DNA of 49,462 nucleotides from CAZSMK01 sp964608095 (GCA_964608095.1 CAZSMK010000067.1:1-49462); one strand, 5' to 3'. Positions 17,065 through 26,417 are shown, counted from the stretch's first letter. Notes: a model not told the origin generated them from the letters alone. Numbers and translations: made by a program.

Positions 17065-17736
17065 TTAATGTCGAGAGTGTGGAGGCGAATCCGCCGAACG
17101 TCTGTTTTTCCCCTGAAGCAGTTCAGGTTCATTCTTAAATAAGATTCGAACATGATTCGACCTGTACCGTTCCACGTCTATGATTTTACGGACGGTGAAA
17201 ATTGTCTCCTCAAGAGATTCGTTGATTACTATATAGTCATATTGAGTGGCATATTTAATTTCTTCCGCGGCGTTCTCAAGTCGGGTTTGGATGGTTTTTT
17301 TCGAGTCGAGCCCGCGTTTTCTGAGCCTTTTCTCAAGAACTTCCATTGACGGTGGCAGGAGAAAAATCAGCACGGAATCAGGGGTTTTCTTCCTGATGTT
17401 TAAGCCGCCCTGGAAGTCGAGATCCAGCACTACATCCTTGTTGCGCGCTGTTTTTTCCCTGATCAAGTCTTCACGCGTTCCATAGTATTGACCGTGTACG
17501 ATTGCCCATTCGAGGAATTTATCTTCCGCGATAAGACGTTCGAATTCTCGAGGGGAGACAAAGAAATAAGATTCGCCGTTAACTTCTCCTTTGCGAGGCG
17601 GTCTGCTGGTAACCGACACAGAATACTCGATATTGCTATCGGACTCGAGTATTGCATTGACCACGGTTGATTTACCACCGCCCGATGGCGCGCTCAATAC
17701 GATCAACTTCCCCTTATGTGCTAATGATATAGTCAT
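17065..17736 (-). CDS. gmk: Guanylate kinase
   Basis: Guanylate kinase phosphorylates GMP to GDP with ATP. The P-loop SAPSGGGKST (15-24), the GMP-binding SVTSRPPRKGEVNGESYFF and the lid region REFERLIAEDKFLEWA are clear. At 223 residues it is slightly longer than E. coli Gmk because of a short polar C-terminal tail. The start lies 2 bp after the yicC stop. yicC-gmk is a widely conserved pair. Confidence 0.96.
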   Translation of the reverse strand: MTISLAHKGKLIVLSAPSGGGKSTVVNAILESDSNIEYSVSVTSRPPRKGEVNGESYFFVSPREFERLIAEDKFLEWAIVHGQYYGTREDLIREKTARNKDVVLDLDFQGGLNIRKKTPDSVLIFLLPPSMEVLEKRLRKRGLDSKKTIQTRLENAAEEIKYATQYDYIVINESLEETIFTVRKIIDVERYRSNHVRILFKNEPELLQGKNRRSADSPPHSRH

Positions 17737-17738
17737 AA

Positions 17739-18629
17739 TTACTCTATATTCTGCACTTGTTCGCGAATCTTTTCCACTTCATTTTTCATCAGCAATACGC
17801 GCTTGGATACTTCAGTATCCCGAGATTTACTCGCAATCGTGTTGACTTCACGAAGGAGTTCCTGGGACAGAAAATCGAGCGCCTTGCCTACATAAGCCTT
17901 ATAGGAATCGGCAAGATACTTTTCGAAGCCCTCGAGATGTGAGTTGATACGGGTCAATTCTTCAGTAATATCCGCTTTATCGGCATAGAAAAGAACCTCC
18001 GCCTCTAACCGTTCGGTATTGATTTGAAATTCCCCGTTCAAGTTGAATTCTTCAACTCGCTTTCTCAGTCTGTTCCGATAGTCTTCGATAAGTGTATCTT
18101 TAAGCACCGAAATCTCCTGTGTATTTTTCGCAATGCTCTTCAGAGCGTTATTGAGCTGGCGCTTGAGGGCTTTCCCTTCTCTCACCTTGAATCCGTAACA
18201 TTTCTCGAGCGCTTCATTAACCAGTTTTTTGATGTTTCTCCAGATGCGTGTGCTGTCTATTCCACTGGATTCAACTGTTATGCAATAGGGATTCTGAAGG
18301 AGATAGGCGAGTGCAAGCGATTCATCGATCTTTACTTTCCTGGAGAGCGCGGAAAGTTGGCGAGAAAGGTCCTTGAGGATTTTTTCGTTGATCCTGACCT
18401 GATGTTTTGCCTCGCTGTTTTCTTCCCACTTTACGGTTATCTCGACCTTGCCGCGCCGGATTCGGCTCCGAATAAGGTCCCTCATTTGCAGCTCCAAACC
18501 TGATAGAGACGACGGCATCCTGAACGTGAACTCGAGATACCGTGAATTCAACGTCTTGATTTCCACCTGGAAATTTCCGATAACGGTTGAGCCCGCTGCA
18601 GACCCATAGCCGGTCATGCTTATTATCAT
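17739..18629 (-). CDS. yicC: YicC-family endoribonuclease
   Basis: This 296-residue protein has the YicC N-terminal signature MIISMTGYGSA, FRMPSSLSGLELQMRDLIRS, and the C-terminal DUF1732 segment (GKALDFLSQELLREVNTIAS, then SKSRDTEVSKRVLLMKNEVE). E. coli YicC is an endoribonuclease that affects sRNA stability; the role in other bacteria is less known. GAAGGTGATACT precedes the start. It is followed at once by gmk. Confidence 0.94.
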   Translation of the reverse strand: MIISMTGYGSAAGSTVIGNFQVEIKTLNSRYLEFTFRMPSSLSGLELQMRDLIRSRIRRGKVEITVKWEENSEAKHQVRINEKILKDLSRQLSALSRKVKIDESLALAYLLQNPYCITVESSGIDSTRIWRNIKKLVNEALEKCYGFKVREGKALKRQLNNALKSIAKNTQEISVLKDTLIEDYRNRLRKRVEEFNLNGEFQINTERLEAEVLFYADKADITEELTRINSHLEGFEKYLADSYKAYVGKALDFLSQELLREVNTIASKSRDTEVSKRVLLMKNEVEKIREQVQNIE

Positions 18630-18698
18630 AGTATCACCTTCATAATCAGGGATGAACAGGCAATTAAGTCACACACTTCGTATACAAAAGTGTAGATA

Positions 18699-19565
18699 TT
18701 ATAGATTCAACTCTATGGGTAAATCACCAAGTAATTTGCTGCAAAAGGCAACAAATTTTTCAGCCACCCAATCGGGGACGGCTTTTCTGTCCATAAGAAT
18801 TGATGAGTAGAAGTCTCCATGGCAGTCCGAACCGCCTACAACCGCGAGATCGTACTTTTTAGCGAGATTGAGGTAGTAGTCAATCATAAAATTATCGTGC
18901 TTGGTATGGAATACCTCGATTGCCCGTGCGCCCCAGACACGATGATTGAAAATATCGTTGTCTTCCATCATGTGCGCCCTGCCAAGATAGCCCGGATGAG
19001 CAACGGCGGGAACCCCGCCACACCCGCTAATTAAATGATACGCTTCTTCGGGTGTCATTGCATCCTCTATTTCCACAAATGCCGGTTTTTGGGTGCCGAT
19101 ATACTTGTCAAAGGCTTCTTGATGTGAGCGGATTTGCCCCTTTTTCGCCATTACGCGGGCTATATGAGGTCGTCCCATGGTGCCTGTTTGTGCTACTTCA
19201 CGTACTTCTTCAAATGAAATGTCAAACCCAAGTTCATTGAGTTTTTTTATAATCAAACGGATACGACGCTCGATTCGTTCATATATTTCGGCAATCGTTT
19301 CTTGTAGTTTTTTGCATTCGATGTCAAAAAAGTATCCCAGGATATGAACTTCATTGCCGCGATCGAGCGTGGTCATCTCGATTCCGGGGATAAAAGGAAT
19401 ATTCAGTTCGCGGGCACGACTCCATGCCGGTTTAATCCCCGCAACCGTGTCGTGATCGGTAAGCGCGATACATTTCAAGCCAATCGAATGAGCATGTTCA
19501 ACCACGTGCTCGGGTGTGAATCCACCATCCGATGCCGTTGAATGTAAATGTAAATCTATTGCCAT
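18699..19565 (-). CDS. PHP-domain phosphoesterase (RNase AM/TrpH-like)
   Basis: This 288-residue protein is a single PHP domain: DLHLHSTASDGGFTPEHVV at the start, LTDHDTVAG, PGIEMTT, AHPG, and the late GGSDCHGD, together giving the His/Asp ligands of a trinuclear metal site. The closest characterised relatives are YciV/RNase AM and the nucleoside 3',5'-bisphosphate phosphatases of about 280-290 residues. I infer a similar hydrolase of small phosphorylated or RNA 5'-end substrates. It lies 69 bp before yicC on the same strand and could be transcribed with it. Confidence 0.9.
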   Translation of the reverse strand: MAIDLHLHSTASDGGFTPEHVVEHAHSIGLKCIALTDHDTVAGIKPAWSRARELNIPFIPGIEMTTLDRGNEVHILGYFFDIECKKLQETIAEIYERIERRIRLIIKKLNELGFDISFEEVREVAQTGTMGRPHIARVMAKKGQIRSHQEAFDKYIGTQKPAFVEIEDAMTPEEAYHLISGCGGVPAVAHPGYLGRAHMMEDNDIFNHRVWGARAIEVFHTKHDNFMIDYYLNLAKKYDLAVVGGSDCHGDFYSSILMDRKAVPDWVAEKFVAFCSKLLGDLPIELNL

Positions 19566-19696
19566 GGCAATTCGAGCATCTACCCTTTATTCAAAAGGAA
19601 GATTCTTGTACGATATGGATTCATAATCAAGAAAAAACCGGGATAATCTATGAAGCCTGCTCTTTTCATAAAACCATTGACCTTCGTGAATAAAGT

Positions 19697-19726
19697 TTGA
19701 AAACTCATATACCTTTTCTATAGGAT
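19697..19726 (+). promoter_or_regulatory. Possible promoter of the homocysteine methyltransferase gene
   Basis: TTGAAA (19697-19702), an 18-bp spacer and TAGGAT (19721-19726) lie about 60 bp before the gene start. TAGGAT keeps the key first, second and last bases of a -10 box. Confidence 0.4.
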
Positions 19727-19786
19727 ACTTTCATTCGATGGTTCCGGAATTCATCATAGTTATATAAACGAAGAAGGTGCATAGCC

Positions 19787-20683
19787 ATGAGTGCGAATAA
19801 ACAGGACCTTTTGCATTACATACACGAAGCAGTCAGATGTTTTGACGGCGCTATGGGAAGTATGCTGTTCAGGAAAGGTATCTCCACGCGGTCGTGTCCG
19901 GAAACCGTTGATGCCGAAATTATAAAATCCATCCATAGAGAATATGTGGAAGCAGGGGCGCAATTTATTACCACCAATACTTTCGGCGGCTCGAGGATAA
20001 AACTCAACAATTATAATCTCGGGGATAAAGCCGTCGAAATAAATAAACGTAATGCACTACTGGCACGAGAAGCATTGCCGGGAGGGGATTATTTTGTCGT
20101 CGGCGATATAGGACCCACAGGGGAATTCGTTGAACCTTTTGGAACAATGACTGTCGAACAATTTTACGATATCTTCGCAGAACAAGTGGGAGGACTTCTG
20201 AAGGGTGGCGTCGATGCGTTTATTATCGAGACGATGAGTTCAATTGAAGAGGTTCAGGCGGCAATTAGAGCTGCGCATGATAATTCCGATCTGCTGGTTA
20301 TAGGATGTATGACTTTCGACAAGACGCCACAAGGCTATCGAACACTTGCCGGTGTCGATGTGAAAAGCGCCATAGATGCCATGATCCAGGCGGGCGCTGA
20401 TGTCGTCGGCACAAATTGTACACTTTCTCCTGCCGACATAGTCGACCTGGCTAAAGAATTTCGGTCGCTAACGGATTTTCCCATAATAGCGGAACCGAAT
20501 GCAGGTCAGCCTAAAATCGTTGAAGGTCAGACCGTTTACAATATCGGGGACGATGTTGAAAAGCACCTTGAAGAGATAATCGCCGCAGGGGTTAACCTGG
20601 TCGGTGGATGTTGCGGGACTACGCCGGAATATATAACCACGCTCAGAAGACTTGTGGATAAATTCAATAACGAGGAAAAATGA
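19787..20683 (+). CDS. Stand-alone homocysteine S-methyltransferase domain protein
   Basis: This 298-residue (beta/alpha)8 protein corresponds to the N-terminal module of cobalamin-dependent methionine synthase. It has CFDGAMGSMLF at the start, EAGAQFITTNTFGGS, a zinc cysteine in GTNCTLSP (about residue 210) and the paired zinc cysteines in VGGCCGTTPEYI (about 273-274). The module activates homocysteine thiolate for methylation. The folate- and B12-binding modules of MetH are not encoded beside it, so they must be elsewhere or the methyl donor is different. Start preceded by GAAGAAGG. The next gene is on the same strand but functionally unrelated. Confidence 0.9.
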   Translation: MSANKQDLLHYIHEAVRCFDGAMGSMLFRKGISTRSCPETVDAEIIKSIHREYVEAGAQFITTNTFGGSRIKLNNYNLGDKAVEINKRNALLAREALPGGDYFVVGDIGPTGEFVEPFGTMTVEQFYDIFAEQVGGLLKGGVDAFIIETMSSIEEVQAAIRAAHDNSDLLVIGCMTFDKTPQGYRTLAGVDVKSAIDAMIQAGADVVGTNCTLSPADIVDLAKEFRSLTDFPIIAEPNAGQPKIVEGQTVYNIGDDVEKHLEEIIAAGVNLVGGCCGTTPEYITTLRRLVDKFNNEEK

Positions 20684-20811
20684 TTTTATTCGAGAGTGGG
20701 GGCAAGTAAGTAGTTTTGCCTCTGATGAACAGGTCAGCACGAAGATTAAGAAAATAGTATCCTTTTCATTTGAAAGATAGAGAGGAATATCATTTTTTTA
20801 AATCGCTGTGT

Positions 20812-23106
20812 ATGCAAAAGAATCTCAAACATAGTCTATGGCAACCCGGCGTAGCTCTCTTCCTCGCAATCGTTATCTATTTCCCTGTGTTCAAGAATCA
20901 ATTCTTATATGATGATAATCCCTATATAGTAGATAACTATCAAATTACCTCGTTAAAATATCTGCCGCAAATATTTATATCGTCCTATCCGCCGGACTCG
21001 CAGGAGCAAGGTCTTTATCGACCGATACTGAGCCTGAGTTTTCTCATTGATTATTTTGTATGGGGGGGAAAGAATCCTTCAGGTTTCCACATCACCAACC
21101 TCCTTCTTTACCTTATAACTATTATAATCTTCTGGCTCGTTGCCCGGAATCTTTTCAAGCATGATATATTGATGTTTCTCTCGACGCTTTTGTTTGCCGC
21201 CCATCCTATACATACGGAAAGCGTCAACTGGACTGTCGCTCGAAGCGCTATTCTCTCGACTCTCTTCCTTCTCCTTTCATTTTATTTTTATCTTTTATGG
21301 AGAAAGGGTATCGTGCAGAAAAGTGGACATACATTGACTCCCTTTCTTGCGATTTCTCTTTTCTCTTACCTTTTATCGCTCGGCAGTTACGAAAACGTCA
21401 TTATCTTCCCCTTGCTGGTTTTATTGTACGAAATCATCCTGGCTCCTCGACAAGACAAGAAGATTCCTTTGACCATAACCGTTACGAGGTTCTACCTTCC
21501 ACTTTTTAGTGTAATCTTATTATACCTTATCTTCCGAATTATCGCCCTCAGAACGTTAATTCCCGGGACAACCCATCGCGTCCTTGAAGACTATGCATTT
21601 ATCAATCGTCTTGTCCTCGTTCCCGCAATCTATATTTTAAATATCCAGCTGCTTCTTTTTCCTTTTCGACTTACTGCCATTTATGATGTCAAGGACATAC
21701 CAGCGCTTTTCCCGGTTTCAATCGGGCTGTCTTTCGTAATCTTTGGCGCGATCCTTATCGGCGTTGCCTGGTTGATCATAAAAAAACACAACATTGCAGC
21801 CTTTGGTTTCCTGTGGGTACTGGTTGCACTTCTACCTGTGGTGAATATAGTCCCCATAGGAACACTCACGGCGGAGCGTGCGCTTTTTCTCCCTTCCGTC
21901 GGCTTTTGTTTTTTCCTCGCCGCAGTTGGTGGTTATTTTCTCAAGCCGGATAAATCACTTTTCAAAACCGACCGCAACCTTAATATTCTTATCATCTTCA
22001 GTATCGTCCTTGTCTTTTACACGATTCGTTCTATCGACCGGACAGCGGACTGGCGTACGGCTTTTTCGTTCTGGCAAAGCGAGCTGAGTTTACACCCGAA
22101 CTCGGCTGCGGCACATAATAGTCTTGGTTGGGCGTTCTACAATATCGGTGACCGGCAAAACGCAAAGAAGGAGTTTCGCAATGCAATCGAAAGTGAACCC
22201 GGTCATAAGTGGGCGCATTACAACCTGGCGAAACTTCTTATTGATGAAGGCAATTACAGGGAAGCCCGTGATGTCTTGCAGGATGCGGCGAGACTTGGTG
22301 CGGGCACAAAAGCCGCGAATTACGTCACCATCGGGACGCTCTATTACGACATGAACAACACCGCACTCGCTGAGGAATTTTTCGAGAAAGCCATTGAAGC
22401 CTATCCGTACAATGCAACTGCGCTTTTTGAACTCGGTAATTTCGCCTTGCAACGAAAAGAACATGAACAAGCGGTCGAGTATTTCGACCGCGCGTTGAAA
22501 GAGAGCCATTACGACTTGAAAGCAGGGATATATAACAGCCGCGGAATAGCACATCTTGGGTTAAAGAAATTAGACAAGGCGATCAAAGATTTTGAACGTG
22601 CGATAGAGATAAATCCCGCCCTGGAAGGACCCTATTTGAGATTGGCTGAACTATATATGGGGTACCAGAAATACGATTCAGCCGAAGAAGTGCTGGACGA
22701 TGCAATTCAAAGCGCCGAACCCTTAACGCCTATGACGTTTATGTACTACATCAATTCACTCATGACACAAAAAAAGTTTGAAGAGGCGTTGAAAGTGACA
22801 GACAAATTCCAGGAAGAATTTCCCACGAACCTCGAGACGTATCTGTTAAAGGCAAGGATTTATATAGCGCAGCGTGACGGTGACAAAGCGGTAGCAACGT
22901 TACGGGAAGCCCTACGGCTCAATCCGGAATTCGCGCCCGGCTATGAACTCCTTGGCGATACCTTCTATATGGCAAAACATCCCGAACACGCACAAAAAAT
23001 CTGGGAAAAAGCGCTTTCTCTTCAGCCTGATAACAAGCGCCTCAAAGATAAAATCAAAAAAGCAGAACAGGCGTCCTCTGATGAACTTACAACTTCTACG
23101 CAATAG
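20812..23106 (+). CDS. TMTC-like multi-pass glycosyltransferase with C-terminal TPRs
   Basis: The protein (764 residues from the ATG at 20812) has an N-terminal half of about ten membrane segments and a C-terminal half of about nine tetratricopeptide repeats (from about residue 425). The first outer loop carries YDDNPYIVDN, the acidic pair typical of GT-C enzymes. The HPIHTESVNWTVARSAIL segment is a hallmark of the TMTC/DUF1736 O-mannosyltransferase-like family. I infer a lipid-linked-sugar protein glycosyltransferase facing the periplasm, with TPRs binding substrate. No good ribosome binding site is seen. A TTG at 20770 is the alternative start, adding 14 residues. Its end overlaps the next gene. 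Confidence 0.82.
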   Translation: MQKNLKHSLWQPGVALFLAIVIYFPVFKNQFLYDDNPYIVDNYQITSLKYLPQIFISSYPPDSQEQGLYRPILSLSFLIDYFVWGGKNPSGFHITNLLLYLITIIIFWLVARNLFKHDILMFLSTLLFAAHPIHTESVNWTVARSAILSTLFLLLSFYFYLLWRKGIVQKSGHTLTPFLAISLFSYLLSLGSYENVIIFPLLVLLYEIILAPRQDKKIPLTITVTRFYLPLFSVILLYLIFRIIALRTLIPGTTHRVLEDYAFINRLVLVPAIYILNIQLLLFPFRLTAIYDVKDIPALFPVSIGLSFVIFGAILIGVAWLIIKKHNIAAFGFLWVLVALLPVVNIVPIGTLTAERALFLPSVGFCFFLAAVGGYFLKPDKSLFKTDRNLNILIIFSIVLVFYTIRSIDRTADWRTAFSFWQSELSLHPNSAAAHNSLGWAFYNIGDRQNAKKEFRNAIESEPGHKWAHYNLAKLLIDEGNYREARDVLQDAARLGAGTKAANYVTIGTLYYDMNNTALAEEFFEKAIEAYPYNATALFELGNFALQRKEHEQAVEYFDRALKESHYDLKAGIYNSRGIAHLGLKKLDKAIKDFERAIEINPALEGPYLRLAELYMGYQKYDSAEEVLDDAIQSAEPLTPMTFMYYINSLMTQKKFEEALKVTDKFQEEFPTNLETYLLKARIYIAQRDGDKAVATLREALRLNPEFAPGYELLGDTFYMAKHPEHAQKIWEKALSLQPDNKRLKDKIKKAEQASSDELTTSTQ

Positions 23107-24619
23107 ACTTAATAAACATCCCATAGGACTGCTCACTGTTTTTCTCCTTCTGTTTATGTGGTTGCCTACATCCATGTTTGCAGATATCCGGTATCGGCAG
23201 ACAGAAATCGTTACTGAAGAGGAGGCATATAGAGACACAAAGGTTGTGGCAGCAGACCTCTTCGGTGACCAAAGTAAGGAGATACTGATTATTGATCTCA
23301 AAACCCGCAGAATGGAGACATACTTTTTGAGTGGAGGGAGATATGAGGGTCTAAAGGTGGCTTTGCCCGAACCCGCAGAGAAGGCTTCTCTTATCTACCT
23401 TTTACGACTTGCAGGAAATAGGAAATATTCACTTGCCTATATTGTGGGGCGAAGCATGTATCATTTCCGTGAGGGCACGGCAGGACTCGAAACTCAGCCT
23501 ACGTTTCTCCTGGACATGCCCACGACTCCCACAGTCTCGGAAAATATCTATGCTTCTTTATTACCTTTAAATATCGACCTTAACAATGACGGTCTGGATG
23601 AAATTCTATATCCCGAGGGAGACCGGATTGCATTTCTTACCCCGAATTCCGAGGGTTCCTTTGATCGACGCTTCTTCCCCACGGGGTTGTCTGTTTACGA
23701 GCTTAATTTCTTCAACATAGACGAAGCATTTCTCTATAGATGGACAGAAATGGAAGACCTGCATCACACATATATCGCTCCTCACATAGAATTTGTAATG
23801 AAAGACGTCAACAATGATAATTTGCTTGATGTTTTATACCTTTGGCTGGATGAATACCTGATTTTTTTTCAGAAGCCGGATTTATACTTTTCAGAAGACC
23901 CTGATGTTACATTCGAGGTAAAACCCATTCACAATTATTCGCAGAATATCGCTGATATCAATCTTGATGGTATTCCGGATATGGTGACCACAAAAAGTTC
24001 TTTTGACGTTATGTCGCCCATGAGCGATGTCGAGATTATGTATGGGGAAGTAAAGCGTACCCAACCTCGAGAAATCGAATTTAAAACCATCAAGACATAT
24101 CGCCACAAAGACCCTATAGGTATCACCTATATGGCGGACTTCAACGGCGATCAACGCCTTGACCTTGCAAGCACCTATTTCTCTTACAATTTCGCTTCAG
24201 CAGAGGAACTCGTGGATTATCTGTATGGAAAACATCTTCGGTTTAAAATTCGCTACTATCTCCAAAGCGAAAACAATACCTTCTCGACCATTCCATCTTA
24301 TGAAATCGAACTTACAATATTAAAAGACTATGTCTATGAAAGTCTCGATTCAATCCTGTGTAACAAGGATATTGACGGTGATGGGTGGTGTGAGTTTTTC
24401 ATTACCAACGGGAAAGATCAATGCAGAATCTACCTTTTCAATAAAAAGAAGAGGCAATTCAGCAAAAAACCAATCGAACTTCAACTCGAGCAAAATGGTT
24501 ATCAGGGGCTATCACACACCTTAACCGATCTCAATAATGATGGGATAAAGGATCTCCTTGTAAGAAAAAGAGGGGAAAAGAACGAAATAGTATTGGAAAT
24601 CTTCCTATCGGAAAAATAA
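23081..24619 (+). CDS. Secreted FG-GAP/VCBS-repeat protein 1
   Basis: The start ATG at 23081 opens a 512-residue protein with a signal peptide (PIGLLTVFLLLFMWLPTSMFA, split as PIGLLTVFLL and LFMWLPTSMFA). Six to seven FG-GAP-type calcium motifs follow, such as DLNNDGLDEIL, DVNNDNLLDVL, DINLDGIPDMV, DFNGDQRLDLA, DIDGDGWCEFF and DLNNDGIKDLL. This spacing suggests a seven-bladed beta-propeller like integrin alpha heads. The start lies 26 bp inside the end of the TMTC-like gene, so the two are coupled. A similar gene follows 9 bp downstream. Function is unknown; cell-surface adhesion or binding is the usual inference. Confidence 0.8.
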   Translation: MNLQLLRNRLNKHPIGLLTVFLLLFMWLPTSMFADIRYRQTEIVTEEEAYRDTKVVAADLFGDQSKEILIIDLKTRRMETYFLSGGRYEGLKVALPEPAEKASLIYLLRLAGNRKYSLAYIVGRSMYHFREGTAGLETQPTFLLDMPTTPTVSENIYASLLPLNIDLNNDGLDEILYPEGDRIAFLTPNSEGSFDRRFFPTGLSVYELNFFNIDEAFLYRWTEMEDLHHTYIAPHIEFVMKDVNNDNLLDVLYLWLDEYLIFFQKPDLYFSEDPDVTFEVKPIHNYSQNIADINLDGIPDMVTTKSSFDVMSPMSDVEIMYGEVKRTQPREIEFKTIKTYRHKDPIGITYMADFNGDQRLDLASTYFSYNFASAEELVDYLYGKHLRFKIRYYLQSENNTFSTIPSYEIELTILKDYVYESLDSILCNKDIDGDGWCEFFITNGKDQCRIYLFNKKKRQFSKKPIELQLEQNGYQGLSHTLTDLNNDGIKDLLVRKRGEKNEIVLEIFLSEK

Positions 24620-24628
24620 ACAGCTGAA

Positions 24629-26266
24629 ATGTACAGGTTTTGTCTCATAGTGCTTTTGATGCTCTTGTTCCTGTCTCCGCAACTGTCGGTAGCAGCGACG
24701 GAGATTTCTTATAAAACCAGCACTCTTCCCCACTATGATGAGGTAAATCGATATTTTTACGAAGACCTCGACGGCGACGGTCGAAAGGAGATCATCGCCC
24801 TCGAGCACCTTAATCGAAAACTTGTAATTTATTGGCAAAGCAAAGACGGATTTGATCTTGCCAATGAACAGGAAATCCAGATAAGTTCCGATACCCTTGG
24901 ATGCGATTTTGCCGAGGTGTTACCCATCGGGGGACGCGAGCTTATTCTTCTCAAAATTGATCGAGTGAATGCGATTTCTTTCCGTGGAAGAACTCCTTCC
25001 TCCGAAAAGGAAGTCACCCTTTATCGCCTTCCTGTATTTGACATGGACATGTTGAGAACGAGCCATACAGGTTCCTTGAAAAAATATTCCCTGGCTAAAG
25101 ATATGAATGGTGACAATAAAGATGATTTAATTATACCGGTTTATGATGGACTGATGGTGCTTTATGTAACGGACAACGGTAGTGTTAACGCACAAAAAAT
25201 TCCTTATGTGCGCAAACCTGTTACGCGGAGAACTTTTAATGTTGAAGGAATGACAAATGGTCAAACTCTTCTCGGAAGCCAGGTTGGGTGGTGGTTGTTT
25301 CTTCCCCAGACCGATCTGTATGCCCCAGGAAAAGACTTTTTTAAATTAACATATACTCGAACAGTCAATATTCCGTCTACGGAATTTGTAGACGAAAATC
25401 AAGACAGTCTGATCGACATCATATCGAGTGATACTTTGTTTATTCAGATGCCTGACGGTTCTTTCCAGAAGAAAGGCATCATGAAAACCAGGGAGAGAAC
25501 AACACTTAATGGTATGGTTTTGTTGAGAAAGAAAGTCTCAGACGAAGAATGGAAAATCCATGACATGAGGGCGGACATTAACGGTGACGGCAAAAAAGAA
25601 TATATCCTTTCTCAGAGCCGTGTGAGTGTGTTTACGCCAAAGACTGAAATCTGGGTTTTTGCAGAGGATGCAGTCGAGGAACCTGAAAAAGCCAAGCCAC
25701 AATGGCACTTCATCATGAAAGGACTTCCAATACACCACGGTTCCATAAGCGGTTCGGCGCCGTTATCCCTTCATGATCTGGACAAGGACGGCGCTCTTGA
25801 CCTTATCTTGTTGACGCTCGAGTTCCGGGGCGCTTCTGTAAGATCACACCTCAAATCATTCCTCAGAAAAGGTATTGAAGGTCACCTTGAATTCTTCTTA
25901 TGGAAAAACGGCGAGGGGTTTCCTTCACAACCTTCCTTCAAGATACCTGTTAAAATAGACTACAACGCTTTTATGGCACGATGGGAAACCTTGATGAAGA
26001 TAATCTACGATAAGGACTTCGACGGTGACGGAAACGGCGATCTCTGCATTACACAAGGAACAAGGGGAATCAAAGTCTACCGTTTTGTCTCTGCAGAGAA
26101 AGGATACGACCTTGACCCCATCGTCGACATGGAAACACCCGATACGATTGTTGATATCAAGGTTCTGGAATTGAACGGCGATAACATCGCCGACCTTGTA
26201 GTCAAGACATTCAATGCCGCGCTCAAGCGACATTATCGTGTAGTGTATCTGTCGAGAAACGATTGA
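24629..26266 (+). CDS. Secreted FG-GAP/VCBS-repeat protein 2
   Basis: This 545-residue tandem relative of the preceding gene has a short signal peptide (LIVLLMLLFLSPQLSVAA) and calcium motifs DLDGDGRKEII (near residue 45), DMNGDNKDDLI, DENQDSLIDII, DINGDGKKEYI, DLDKDGALDLI, DFDGDGNGDLC and ELNGDNIADLV. Seven motifs fit a seven-bladed propeller. Common architecture and a 9-bp gap from gene 1 suggest an old duplication and joint expression with the TMTC-like glycosyltransferase. No catalytic residues are recognised. Confidence 0.8.
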   Translation: MYRFCLIVLLMLLFLSPQLSVAATEISYKTSTLPHYDEVNRYFYEDLDGDGRKEIIALEHLNRKLVIYWQSKDGFDLANEQEIQISSDTLGCDFAEVLPIGGRELILLKIDRVNAISFRGRTPSSEKEVTLYRLPVFDMDMLRTSHTGSLKKYSLAKDMNGDNKDDLIIPVYDGLMVLYVTDNGSVNAQKIPYVRKPVTRRTFNVEGMTNGQTLLGSQVGWWLFLPQTDLYAPGKDFFKLTYTRTVNIPSTEFVDENQDSLIDIISSDTLFIQMPDGSFQKKGIMKTRERTTLNGMVLLRKKVSDEEWKIHDMRADINGDGKKEYILSQSRVSVFTPKTEIWVFAEDAVEEPEKAKPQWHFIMKGLPIHHGSISGSAPLSLHDLDKDGALDLILLTLEFRGASVRSHLKSFLRKGIEGHLEFFLWKNGEGFPSQPSFKIPVKIDYNAFMARWETLMKIIYDKDFDGDGNGDLCITQGTRGIKVYRFVSAEKGYDLDPIVDMETPDTIVDIKVLELNGDNIADLVVKTFNAALKRHYRVVYLSRND

Positions 26267-26290
26267 ATCAAAAGGAGAACCTATAAGTCC

Positions 26291-26312
26291 TATATGACCT
26301 ATGGGTCGTATA
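26291..26312 (+). terminator. Hairpin between the FG-GAP operon and tRNA-Ala
   Basis: TATATGACC (26291-26299) pairs with GGTCGTATA (26304-26312) around the loop TATG. In + strand RNA the only non-Watson-Crick pair is a G-U. It lies 25 bp after the stop of the second FG-GAP gene. There is no U-tract, so a terminator or RNA-end function is tentative. Confidence 0.35.
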
Positions 26313-26325
26313 TCTGAGAGAAAGG

Positions 26326-26400
26326 TGGTGGAGGTAGAGGGATTTGAACCCTCGACCCCTGCGCTGCCAGCGCAGTGCTCTCCCGCTGAGCTATACCCCC
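26326..26400 (-). tRNA. tRNA-Ala (anticodon GGC)
   Basis: The minus strand folds into a full cloverleaf of 75 nt including an encoded CCA. The acceptor stem GGGGGTA pairs with TACCTCC and contains the G3-U70 wobble that is the identity element for alanine. The D stem is GCTC/GAGC, the anticodon stem is CTGCG/CGCAG with loop CTGGCAG (GGC at 34-36), and the T arm is GAGGG/CCCTC with TTCAAAT. It lies alone between protein genes and has its own promoter. It shows no adjacent integrase or duplicated 3' end, so I see no element inserted at it. Confidence 0.97.
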
Positions 26401-26417
26401 ACGCAAAGTAAACTATT

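Noticed and set aside
22943..23080. Upstream extension of FG-GAP protein 1
   Set aside because: It overlaps the TPR region of the preceding gene and would put 46 non-signal residues before the signal peptide.
26326..26400. tRNA as an integration site
   Set aside because: No integrase, phage gene or duplicated tRNA 3' end is found nearby.
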